From Nocardiopsis sp. CNR-923 (GTDB lineage: Bacteria; Actinomycetota; Actinomycetes; Streptosporangiales; Streptosporangiaceae), in NCBI RefSeq assembly GCF_001942255.1, contig NZ_MKKC01000142.1, positions 62,001 through 126,000 of the forward strand: DNA of 64,000 nucleotides, read 5' to 3'. A program made the translations under genes and the position numbers. The notes under the pieces are model-generated. The model saw only the letters and a program-made list of their open reading frames with translations. It was not told the DNA's origin and made no database searches. Shown piece after piece: positions 56,401-64,000 of this stretch (position 1 is its first letter; every line of letters begins with the position of its first letter).

Positions 56401-57425
56401 TGCTCGGCCACCGACAGGCGCGCGTAGAGCGGCAGGACCTCGGTGCCGGGAAGCTTCTTCTTCTCCAGGGCCTCGGCGGTGTCGCGGATCTCCCGTTCAC
56501 CGCTGAGGAAGACGAGGACGTCGCCGGGCGCCTCGCGGCCCAGCTCGTCGACGGCGTCGAGGATCGCCTGGGTCTGGTCGCGGTCGGTCCCGACGCCCGG
56601 GTTGCGCTCCTCGGGGTCGAGGATCTGGTCGGAGATCGGCCGGTAGCGGACCTCGACCGGGTAGGTGCGGCCGGAGACCTCGACGATCGGGGCGTCGTCG
56701 AAGTGGCGGGAGAAGCGTTCGGGGTCGATGGTCGCCGAGGTGATGACGACCTTGAGGTCGGGGCGCTTGGGCAGCAGCTGTCTCAGGTACCCCAGGAGGA
56801 AGTCGATGTTGAGGCTGCGCTCGTGGGCCTCGTCGATGATGAGCGTGTCGTAGGCGCGCAGCATGCGGTCGTGCTGGATCTCGGCGAGCAGGATGCCGTC
56901 GGTCATGAGCTTGACCAGCGTGCTGTCGCTGGAGGAGTCGGTGAAGCGCACCTTGTAGCCGACGGTCTCGCCGAGCGCGGTGCCGACCTCGTCCGCGATG
57001 CGTTCGGCGACCGTGCGCGCGGCGAGGCGGCGCGGCTGTGTGTGGCCGATGGTTCCCATGACGCCGCGACCGAGTTCGAGGCAGATCTTGGGCAGCTGTG
57101 TGGTCTTGCCGGAGCCGGTCTCACCGGCGACGATGACGACCTGGTGGTCGCGGATGGCCGCGGCGATGTCCTCGCGGCGGGCGCTGACCGGCAGGTCCTC
57201 GGGGTAGGTGAGTTCGGGCACGGCCTCGCGGCGCAGGTCCACGCGCAGGACGGCCTCGTCGATGTCCCGGCCGATCTGCTCGGTCACCGAGGCGCGACGG
57301 CGCTCGTCACGGATCTTGGCCAGGCCGTCGATGCGGCGGCGAAGCCGGTGCCGGTCCGTCGGCATGAGGTCGCGCAGCCGCGATCGGAGTGTGTCCGCGC
57401 CGGGCGCGGGCGTGGTGGTGCTCAT
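53480..57425 (-). CDS. hrpA: HrpA-type ATP-dependent DEAH-box RNA helicase, two apparent frameshifts
   Basis: The start at 57425 opens MSTTTPAPGADTLRSRLRDL, and the ATPase core follows: VAGETGSGKTTQLPKIC, DTLIIDEAHERSLNIDF, ITSATIDPERFSRHF and ANQRKGRCGRVSEG. The frame slips near 55979, where one base gives LAALHPDPSGSRRRLTPTGR. It slips near 54499, where GACCAGG restored from GACAGG gives ELDQVPDHLRITFRAVDGRN. The mended protein is about 1315 residues with the long C-terminal DUF3418 region, normal for actinobacterial HrpA. It unwinds RNA structures in the cytosol. Confidence 0.9.
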
Positions 57426-57878
57426 CAGTTCACTAGGTTATGAGGGCGGGCAACCGGTTTTCTCCGCGCGGTGGCGGTGGCGGTGGCGCCGCGCGGTCGG
57501 GCCGCGGCGGACCGGCGGTGCGGGGTCGGGCGGGCCGTACTGGCCAACGCCGGTCCCGCCGCGATTGTTCCGCGCACCGCCCGGCCGGCGTCGCGCGCCG
57601 CTGCGGCCCGGGACGGTGGCGCCCGCGTCGCGGCCCGGACGTGAGGTCCGTCTGCCGAGTGGGGTGTCCGGGAGTGCCGCTCTCCGGCACGCCGCCGACG
57701 GCGAGGCGCTGCTCCCCGCCGTCGCCACGAGGGAGCTCGAACGGCTGGGCGAGGTGGTCGACCTGCTGCGCACCGCCGCCGGTTGACCGGGAACGTTGAC
57801 GGGGTGTGCCGCGCCTCGCCCGATCGTTGACATCCTGTCCGCCTCCGCGCGGCGACCACGGAACTAGGGTTGCGTGCC
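57426..57878. other. Spacer with a possible short coding end
   Basis: Between the divergent hrpA and cupin starts. On the plus strand the stretch to 57786 ends with a natural-looking segment (HAADGEALLPAVATRELERL then GEVVDLLRTAAG) of good codon bias. No clean start or upstream part in one frame is found. It may be a small regulatory protein broken by indels. Confidence 0.3.
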
Positions 57879-58247
57879 ATGACGACGAACGACCGGGCAA
57901 GCGCCCCCTTCGCCCTCCGCATCGCCGACGCGACCTGGAACCGGAACCGCTCGACCCCGAGCAGATCGTCTCCGGCGACCCCGTGGTGACCGGGAAGGTG
58001 CTGTGGGAGTCCGCAGACGGCGCCCAGATCCGCGGACTGTGGCAGATCACGCCCGGTGTGGTCACCGACACCGAGGCCGACGAGCTGTTCGTCGTGGTGA
58101 GCGGGCGCGCACCGTCGAGGTGGACGGCGGCCCCACCCTGGAGGTCGGCCCCGGCGACGCGTGCGTCCTGCGCGAGGGCGACCGGACCACCTGGACCGTT
58201 CACGAGACGCTGCGCAAGGCCTACCACATCAGCTTCCCCGGTCCTGA
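57879..58247 (+). CDS. Cupin-fold protein, two or three apparent frameshifts
   Basis: The ATG at 57879 starts TTNDRASAPFALRIADATW. One missing base near 57945 continues as EPEPLDPEQIVSGDPVVTGK and LWESADGAQIRGLWQITPGV. A second near 58115 gives TVEVDGGPTLEVGPGDACVL and REGDRTTWTVHETLRKAYHI. With a third loss near 58240 the chain would stop at 58247, the natural length of about 123 residues. Without it the frame runs into the next gene. The two halves match a small single-domain cupin (DUF861 type: GxWxxxPG, LREGDRTTWTVHETLRK). The substrate is unknown. Confidence 0.68.
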
Positions 58248-58427
58248 AGGAACCGGCATCAGGGCGCCCACGACCCCTGAGGTGGTGTCCCACTCCGCGA
58301 ACGGGCCGCAGTGGTCCGGCCGCGGGACTCCACCGGCGCGGGGGGATCCCCGTCCTCGGCCCGATCCTTCGAAAACCCTGGAACACCCGGTCTTGAGCGG
58401 CCACGGACGGATCCCTAGGATCCACCC

Positions 58428-59090
58428 ATGGCCGAGCAGACCAGCATCACCACCGACATTCTCGACTACGTGCGGAGCGTGTCGCTTCGAGACGACGCCA
58501 TCCTCTCCGGGCTGCGTGAGGAGACGGCCGCGCTCCCCGGGGGAACGGCCATGCGAGTCATGGCGGAGGAGGGACAGCTACTGACCCTCCTCGTCGGCCT
58601 GACGGGCGCCAGGTCGGTCCTGGAGATCGGTACGTTCACGGGGTACAGCGCCCTGTGCCTGGCACGGGCGCTCCCCGCCGACGGACGACTCGTCACGTGC
58701 GACGTCACGGACCGCTGGGTGGATCTCGCCCTCCCCTACTGGGAACGGGCGGGGGTGAAGGAGAGGATCGAGATGCTGGTCGGCGACGCCTCGGAAACGC
58801 TGTGCGAACTCCTGGACCAGAGAGGCCGGGAAATCTTCGACCTCGTCTTCATCGACGCCGACAAGAGGAACTACCCCGCGTACTTCGAATACGCCGTCTC
58901 GCTCACCCGCCCCGGCGGCCTGATCGTCATCGACAACACCCTCTTCTCCGGGCGCGTGGTCGACGCCGGGACCCGGGACCCGGACACAGTCGCGATCCGG
59001 GAACTGAACGCGGCCCTGCGCGACGACGAGCGCGTGGAGATCTCCATGCTGGTCATGGCGGACGGGATCACCCTCGCCCGCAAGCGGTAG
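58428..59090 (+). CDS. FkbG-like O-methyltransferase of the methoxymalonyl-ACP pathway
   Basis: A predicted protein of 220 residues with an intact frame. It belongs to the caffeoyl-CoA-type O-methyltransferases: VLEIGTFTGYSALCLARALP (SAM site), FDLVFIDADKRNYPAYFEYA and GGLIVIDNTLFSGRVVDAGT carry the metal and SAM ligands. In the methoxymalonyl-ACP pathway FkbG methylates the hydroxyl of hydroxymalonyl-ACP. The other four genes of that pathway lie immediately beyond it on the opposite strand, with only 14 bases between the two stops. That context is the main reason for the specific call. Confidence 0.85.
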   Translation: MAEQTSITTDILDYVRSVSLRDDAILSGLREETAALPGGTAMRVMAEEGQLLTLLVGLTGARSVLEIGTFTGYSALCLARALPADGRLVTCDVTDRWVDLALPYWERAGVKERIEMLVGDASETLCELLDQRGREIFDLVFIDADKRNYPAYFEYAVSLTRPGGLIVIDNTLFSGRVVDAGTRDPDTVAIRELNAALRDDERVEISMLVMADGITLARKR

Positions 59091-59104
59091 GGCCCGGGTC
59101 CCGT

Positions 59105-60190
59105 TCAGGCCAGGTCGACGGCCTCGACGACCATGGTCACGGGGGTCTCCCGGCGCTCGGAGACCAGGTGCAGGCGCTGCACGTCTGCCTCCGACGGCCG
59201 GGGGACCGCGTCACGGCACACGCACGGCTCCTCCGTGAAGCCGGCGAACCGATAGGCGATCTCCATCATCCGGTTGCGGTCGGTCGGCCTGAAGTCGGCC
59301 ACCAGGTGCGCCCCGGCCCGGGCCGCCTGATCCACGAGCCAGTCGAGGATGGCGGCCCCCACACCGAAGGACACCACCCGGCAGGAGGTCGCCAGCAGCT
59401 TCAGATGCCAGACCGCCGCGTCCTTGCGCACCAGGGTCACCCCAACCGCGCCGTGCGGCCCGAAACGATCGGTGAGCGTGGTGACCAGGACCTCGTGCGC
59501 GGGGTCGGTGGCCAGGGAGCGCAACGCCGATGCCGAGTAGTGCACACCTGTGGCGTTCATCTGGCTGGTGCGCAGGGTCAGTTCCTCGACCCGGGACAGC
59601 TCCTCGCCCGCGGCGCGGCCGATCCCCATCACCAGGTCCAGCGACCGCAGGAAACCCTCGTCCGGCCCGGTGAACTCCGACCGGGCGGCCTCGCGCTCGA
59701 ACCCCGCCTGGTACATGTGCCTCCTTCGCCGTGCGTCCACGGTCACGACCTCGGGGCGGAACTCGGGCAGGTCCGGCAGCGAGGCGGCCTGCTCGGCGGT
59801 GTAGCACCGCACCGCGGGCAGCCCGTACGCGACCTCGGCGCGCTCGGCCGGCTGGTCGTCGACGAACGCGACCGCACCGTATGCGAAGTCCAGCCGGTCG
59901 GCGATCGCGCGCACCGACTCCGACTTGGGCCCCCAACCGATGCGGGGCAGGACGAAGTACTCGGCCAGGCCCAGCCGTTCCAGCCGTGTCCAGGCCAGGT
60001 CGTGGTCGTTCTTGCTGGCCACGGACTGTAGGACGCCGCGTGTGTCCAACTCCTGGACGACCTGGCGTACCTCGTCCGGGACGCGCACCTCGCCGCCCTC
60101 CAGAAGGGTGCCCTTCCACAGGGTGTCGTCGAGGTCCCAGACCAGGCATTTCACCAGCGCGGTCCGTCCGTTGTCCGGGTCTGTGCTCAC
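59105..60190 (-). CDS. FkbH-like HAD-family glyceryl-ACP synthase
   Basis: A predicted protein of 361 residues from GTG at 60190, with GAGAGGA upstream. The HAD motif CLVWDLDDTLWKGTLLEGGE is at the start, then SVASKNDHDLAWTRLERLGL and VAFVDDQPAERAEVAYGLPA. The C-terminal half holds a GNAT-like part (RFGPHGAVGVTLVRKDAAVW). FkbH takes 1,3-bisphosphoglycerate, loads glyceryl onto the ACP and removes phosphate, which is the first step to methoxymalonyl-ACP. It is the last gene of the operon PKS, FkbK-, FkbJ-, FkbI- and FkbH-like. Confidence 0.9.
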   Translation of the reverse strand: MSTDPDNGRTALVKCLVWDLDDTLWKGTLLEGGEVRVPDEVRQVVQELDTRGVLQSVASKNDHDLAWTRLERLGLAEYFVLPRIGWGPKSESVRAIADRLDFAYGAVAFVDDQPAERAEVAYGLPAVRCYTAEQAASLPDLPEFRPEVVTVDARRRRHMYQAGFEREAARSEFTGPDEGFLRSLDLVMGIGRAAGEELSRVEELTLRTSQMNATGVHYSASALRSLATDPAHEVLVTTLTDRFGPHGAVGVTLVRKDAAVWHLKLLATSCRVVSFGVGAAILDWLVDQAARAGAHLVADFRPTDRNRMMEIAYRFAGFTEEPCVCRDAVPRPSEADVQRLHLVSERRETPVTMVVEAVDLA

Positions 60191-60222
60191 TGGATCCTCT
60201 CCCGTTTGTCGCTGCGGTCGGC

Positions 60223-61332
60223 TCAGCCGGCGGTGGCCAGCACGTGGTCGGCCAGGATGAGCGTGCACATCTCGCTGCTGCCCTCGATGATCTCCATCAG
60301 CCGGGCGTCGCGGTGGGCGCGCGCCACGGCGTGTCCGTCACGCGCCCCCGCCGACGCCAGGACCTGGAGAGCCGCGTAGGACCCCGAGACGGCCTGCGCG
60401 GCGCTGACGTGTTTGGCCAGCACCGTGGCCGCGACCATGTCGGGCGAGCCGGCGTCCCAGCGGTCACTGGCGTGTTCGCACGCGTGGGTGGCGATCCGTT
60501 CGGCGGTGTAGGTCTCGGCGAGGTGGCGCGCGACGAGTTGGTGCCGGCCGATCGGGACCCCGAACTGTTCGCGGGTCCGCGCGTGCCTGGTCGCCTCCGC
60601 CAGGCAGGACCGCAGAATGCCCACACACCCCCAGGCCACCGACATCCGCCCGTGGGTCAGTGCGGCGGTGACCAGGAGGGGCAGTGGCAGTCCGGTGCCG
60701 CCGAGCACGGCGTCGACCGGTACGCGGACACCGTCGAAGACGAGGTCGGCGTGCCCGGCGGCCCGGCAGCCCAGGGGGTCGGGGATCCGGTCGACGGTGA
60801 CGCCGGGGGCGTCAGCGGGGATCACGACCGCCGCGGCCGCGTCCCCGAACCGGCCGAACACCAGGAGCAGGTCGGCGTAGACGGAGGTGGTGATCCACGT
60901 CTTGCGTCCGTCGACCACCACCGTGTCGCCCTCGGCCCGGATGGTGGTGGCCATGGCCGAGAGGTCGCTGCCCGCACCGGGCTCGCTGAAGGCGGCCGCG
61001 GCGATCTCCCCGCCTGCCAGGCGCGGCAGGTACCGGGCCCGCTGCTCCTCGTCACCGAGCCGTTCGACACTGCCCGCGACCATCTGCTGAGAAGTCATCA
61101 CACTGCGCACGGAGCTGCACAGGCTCCCCGCGTGTGCTGTGAGTTCTCCTGCGTCCCGGCTGTTCAGTCCCAGCCCGCCGTACCGCGCGGGCGTCTGGGG
61201 GCACAGCAGGCCCTCGGTGGCGAGCGCGTGCCGGACCTCGACGGGCAGCAGGCCGGCCCGGTCCCACTCGGCGGCCCGGTCGCCGACGACCTCGCTCACC
61301 CGCGCGGCCAGGTCCGTCACGCCGTCAGCCAT
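60223..61332 (-). CDS. FkbI-like acyl-ACP dehydrogenase
   Basis: A predicted protein of 369 residues. The acyl-CoA dehydrogenase fold is clear: GLLCPQTPARYGGLGLNSRD, AAAFSEPGAGSDLSAMATTI (FAD/substrate loop), GRKTWITTSVYADLLLVFG and the C-terminal helices with LMEIIEGSSEMCTLILADHV. FkbI oxidises the hydroxyl end of glyceryl- to hydroxymalonate-semialdehyde-type intermediates on the ACP. Its start overlaps the ACP stop by eight bases, so they are translationally coupled. Confidence 0.88.
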   Translation of the reverse strand: MADGVTDLAARVSEVVGDRAAEWDRAGLLPVEVRHALATEGLLCPQTPARYGGLGLNSRDAGELTAHAGSLCSSVRSVMTSQQMVAGSVERLGDEEQRARYLPRLAGGEIAAAAFSEPGAGSDLSAMATTIRAEGDTVVVDGRKTWITTSVYADLLLVFGRFGDAAAAVVIPADAPGVTVDRIPDPLGCRAAGHADLVFDGVRVPVDAVLGGTGLPLPLLVTAALTHGRMSVAWGCVGILRSCLAEATRHARTREQFGVPIGRHQLVARHLAETYTAERIATHACEHASDRWDAGSPDMVAATVLAKHVSAAQAVSGSYAALQVLASAGARDGHAVARAHRDARLMEIIEGSSEMCTLILADHVLATAG

Positions 61333-61606
61333 CGGTGGCCCCGTCGGTCCTCAGACGCAGGACCAGGTCGGCCATGGTCCGGACGGTACGGAAGTTGTCG
61401 AGTCTGAGGTCGCCGCCGCGGATGGACACACCATGGGTCCGCTCCAGGTGCACGACGAGTTCCATGGCGAACATCGACGACAGCCCGCCGGTGGCGAACA
61501 GGTCGACGTCCTCGCCCCACGACGCCCGGGTCCGGCTTTCCAGGAAGGTGATGAGTTCGGTCACGATCCCCCGGTGTCCCTGGGACTCGTGGGTGGGCGC
61601 GGTCAT
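61325..61606 (-). CDS. FkbJ-like discrete acyl carrier protein
   Basis: A predicted protein of 93 residues. The phosphopantetheine serine lies in FATGGLSSMFAMELVVHLER, the usual GxSS/DS pattern. The rest is a short helical bundle. It carries the glyceryl and later methoxymalonyl unit to the PKS. The start overlaps the FkbK-like stop (ATGA). It is the only discrete ACP in the window. Confidence 0.88.
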   Translation of the reverse strand: MTAPTHESQGHRGIVTELITFLESRTRASWGEDVDLFATGGLSSMFAMELVVHLERTHGVSIRGGDLRLDNFRTVRTMADLVLRLRTDGATDG

Positions 61607-62490
61607 GACAGTTGCTCCGTCCGTTCGTAGGTGAAGAATCCTCGGCCGCTCTTGCGACCGAGGTCACCCGCCGCGACCTTCTCCAGCAGGAGGTCGCAGG
61701 GGCGGCAGCGCTCGTCGCCGGTGCGCTCGTGCAGCACCCGCAGTGAGTCGACGAGGTTGTCGAGGCCGATCAGGTCCGCGGTGCGCAGCGGACCCGTCCG
61801 GTGGCCGAGGCACCCGACCATGAGGGAGTCGACGTCCTCAGCGCTCGCGGTTCCCTCCTGCACCACCCTGACCGCGTCGTTGATCATCGGGTGCAGGAGG
61901 CGGCTGGTGACGAATCCGGGCGTGTCGGCCACCACCACCGACGCACGGCGCAGCACGTCCAGCAGGTCCTGGAGCGCGTTCAGGGTGCGCGGGGCGGTCC
62001 GTGCCCCCCGGACGACCTCGACGGTGCGGATGAGGTAGGGGGGGTTCATGAAGTGGGTGCCCACCAGCTCCTCGGGGCGGGGCGGGTACGCGGCGAGGTC
62101 GTCCACGGGAATGGACGAGGTGTTGGTGACCAGGACCGTACCCGGCTTGGTCCGGGTGCCCACCTCGTTGAGGAGGGCGGCCTTGAGGTCGAACCGCTCG
62201 GTGATGGCCTCGATGACGACCGTGGCCTCGGCCACGGGGGACACTGTCGTGGCGGTGCTGAGCCGCCCTGGGGCGACCCCCTCGGGCACAGCGCCCATCA
62301 AATGGGCGACGCGCGTCTGGTGGTCGATCCTGGCGCGTGCCCCCTCAAGGGCGACCTCGTCGACGTCGACCAGGGTCACCGGCACTCCGTGGACCAGGGC
62401 GAGGGACGTGATCCCGGCGCCCATGGTCCCGGCCCCGAGCACCGTGATCCGGTGCTCGTCGGGACGTGGCCGCACCAGATCCGTGGGCAT
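61603..62490 (-). CDS. FkbK-like 3-hydroxyacyl-CoA/ACP dehydrogenase
   Basis: A predicted protein of 295 residues, ATG at 62490. It has the NAD site ITVLGAGTMGAGITSLALVH, the family motif VLVTNTSSIPVDDLAAYPPR, GTHFMNPPYLIRTVEVVRGA and the C-terminal domain VVADTPGFVTSRLLHPMIND. In the methoxymalonyl-ACP pathway it oxidises the glyceryl unit's hydroxyl. It is the first gene after the PKS, 53 bases from its stop, and is coupled to the ACP gene. The frame is intact. Confidence 0.9.
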   Translation of the reverse strand: MPTDLVRPRPDEHRITVLGAGTMGAGITSLALVHGVPVTLVDVDEVALEGARARIDHQTRVAHLMGAVPEGVAPGRLSTATTVSPVAEATVVIEAITERFDLKAALLNEVGTRTKPGTVLVTNTSSIPVDDLAAYPPRPEELVGTHFMNPPYLIRTVEVVRGARTAPRTLNALQDLLDVLRRASVVVADTPGFVTSRLLHPMINDAVRVVQEGTASAEDVDSLMVGCLGHRTGPLRTADLIGLDNLVDSLRVLHERTGDERCRPCDLLLEKVAAGDLGRKSGRGFFTYERTEQLS

Positions 62491-62543
62491 GGCGGTCTCC
62501 TGCCTCGTATGGAGGGACGGGGTGTGTCGGCGGTCGGGGGCGC

Positions 62544-64000
62544 TCACAGTCCGCGTTCCGCCAACCAGTCGTGCAGGACTCGGGCGACGATGTCGGCGTG
62601 CTCCTCCAACATCGTGAAGTGGTCGCCCGGAACGGTGATCCGCTCGTGCGGAGGCTCCCAGCTGAACGGAGGATGGGGACTCCGTCCCGGCCGGTGATGG
62701 CGTCCTCGGGACGAAAGACCACCGAGGGCGCTCCGACGCGGCCGGGACGTACGTCGGCGAACAGCCGCATGTACCGGCCCATCGCGGTGAGGCGAGCACC
62801 GTCGACGATGCCCAGGGCTCCGCCCCGCTGGAGCATCTGGGCCTCCGTGGTCGGCAGGACCGCCTCGTCGTCGGGGTGCGGCGGGTCCAGGAGCGCCACA
62901 GCCGCGGGACGAACTCCGCGCGCCTCCAAGAGTTCGGCCACGGCGTGCGCGACCGGCCCTCCTGAGGAGCGGGAAACGACCACGAAGGGGCGCCCGGCGG
63001 CGCAACGGGCCACGGCGTCGGCCTGTGCGGCGAGGACCGCCTCCAGCGTGTCCGGAAGCGGTTCGTCGTCACGGAAGCCCGGGTGCGGGACGACCGCGAC
63101 CTCCCGCAACCCGCGCACGCCCGCGGCGAACCTCGCGAACTCCTGTGGCCCCGAGGCCAGCACGATGGACGGCAGGCAGACCAGGAGGGAGGTGTCCGCC
63201 TCCTTGCTCGACAGGACGACGGGGCCCCGCGCCGAGACATAGCCCTCGGAGAAGCCGGGCCGCACGGACCCGGCCGCGTCCAGTACCCGCATCCCCTCCG
63301 CGGTCCTGCCCTGGCGGCAGAACTCCCGGAAGAGCGTGGTCAGGCTGTCCGGCGTCGTCGGCCCGTCCGTCCCGGTCCCCTCCTCCGCCGCCGACGCCCG
63401 CGTGGCCGCCCCGTCGCCGCCGACGAGGCGGTCCAGGAGGAACCCCGCCACGGCGTCGGGCGTGGTGTGCTTGAACACCAGTCCGGCGGGCAGTCGCAGA
63501 CCGGTCAGGGAGCTGAGCTGGTTGCGCAGCTCGACCGCGGTGAGCGAGTCGAAACCGACCTCCAGGAAGTCCCGGTCCGCTGCCACGTCCTCCGGAGCCG
63601 AGTGGCCGAGCACCTCGGCCGCGGCCCCCCGAACGACGTCCAGGACCAAGCGGTGCCGTTGCGCGGCGTCCGCTCCGCCCAGACGGCGACGCAGCCCCGA
63701 GTCGTCCGTCGGGCCCGCCGCCCTGCGGCGCGGTCGACGCACGAGTCCCCGCAGCATCGTCGGGACGTCGGCGCCCTTCATGCTCCGTGCCGACATGGCC
63801 GCGACGTCCAACGGCACCGCCAGAACGTGCGCCTCGTCCACCGCGAGCGCCTCGTCGAAGAGTTCCGCTCCTCGCTCGGTGGCGATCTGTTCGACCATGC
63901 CCATGCGCGCGTAACGGTGCAGGTCGGTCTCGTCCAGCCGCACGGTGAGACGGCTGCGCTGCGCCCACATGCCCCATCCGATCGTGGTGGCGGGAAGCCC
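62544..64000 (-). CDS. Modular type I PKS, final module (KR end-ACP-TE), partial, one apparent frameshift
   Basis: The right edge cuts the gene, so about 485 C-terminal residues are seen. The first 60 or so belong to the end of a ketoreductase region (DLHRYARMGMVEQIATERGA). An ACP follows with VAADRDFLEVGFDSLTAVEL, Ser in GFDSL. A linker leads to a thioesterase: VVVSRSSGGPVAHAVAELLE holds the active Ser in a variant SRSSGG motif, and LLDPPHPDDEA likely holds the Asp. One base missing near 62667 restores LRFSWEPPHERITVPGDHFT with the His. The TE releases and cyclises the product. The neighbouring cassette supplies a methoxymalonyl extender. Confidence 0.9.

Noticed and set aside
56019..57443. 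Plus-strand ORF of 474 codons
   Set aside because: It is antisense to hrpA helicase motifs; Val/Asp/Gly-rich shadow.

Overview
The window is high-GC actinomycete chromosomal DNA, most like Nocardiopsis or a relative (Nocardiopsaceae). The grounds are strong G/C bias at third codon positions, frequent GTG and TTG starts, a split Tad pilus locus, XRE/DUF397/HATPase regulator sets, an HrpA helicase, a BioY ECF transporter and a modular PKS. The genus is inferred from this style, not from a marker gene. No rRNA, tRNA, CRISPR array, insertion sequence or origin was recognised.

Layout. 1-1.1 kb: a divergent MFS exporter and MarR regulator. 1.5-9.4 kb: a Tad-type pilus/secretion operon (zinc-ribbon protein, small ORF, CpaB-like, CpaE-like, two TadE-like, TadA, TadB, TadC) closed by a 17-bp stem terminator. 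9.4-14.9 kb: metabolic and regulatory genes (an F420-type nitroreductase fused to hemerythrin, DUF418, a MORN-like protein, and a divergent ArsR/LLM-oxidoreductase pair). 15.7-22.4 kb: the second part of the Tad locus. It holds an Flp pilin, an AT-richer pair of exported proteins (one an OmpA-domain lipoprotein), a pilin-like protein fused to a transglycosylase-like domain, a large glycosyltransferase, and a TadG-like protein fused to a peptidase-like domain. 22.5-24.9 kb: a nuclease-like protein and a membrane-anchored protein. 25-33 kb: a pectate lyase lipoprotein and a peptide-type ABC transporter. 33-36.4 kb: an MftF-like glycosyltransferase, an anti-sigma-type ATPase and a small protein. 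36.6-45.1 kb: an RND exporter, a CmtR-like sensor with a CDF metal exporter, TrkH/TrkA potassium uptake, and a ZnuA zinc-binding protein. 45.4-47.5 kb: a DUF397/XRE/HATPase triad. 47.8-53.5 kb: FabG-like, a HigBA-like toxin-antitoxin, a beta-lactamase-fold hydrolase, the biotin ECF transporter (bioY, ATPase, EcfT), and a decayed second regulator set. 53.5-57.4 kb: HrpA. 57.9-64 kb: a cupin, then a complete methoxymalonyl-ACP cassette (FkbG-, H-, I-, J- and K-like) beside the last module and thioesterase of a type I PKS that runs off the right edge.

Sequence quality matters here. About two dozen places show a conserved protein continuing in another frame, and nearly every one is repaired by restoring one missing base (one site needs two). 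All are losses, and they hit unrelated housekeeping genes while leaving many others intact. I read them as sequencing or assembly errors, annotate those genes as whole CDSs across the shifts, and give the positions.

The most unusual biology is at 15.7-22.4 kb. Tad pilin or TadG-type membrane segments are fused to peptidoglycan-acting domains and sit next to an OmpA-type peptidoglycan-binding lipoprotein. This suggests a wall-remodelling, wall-anchored version of the Gram-positive Tad machine.
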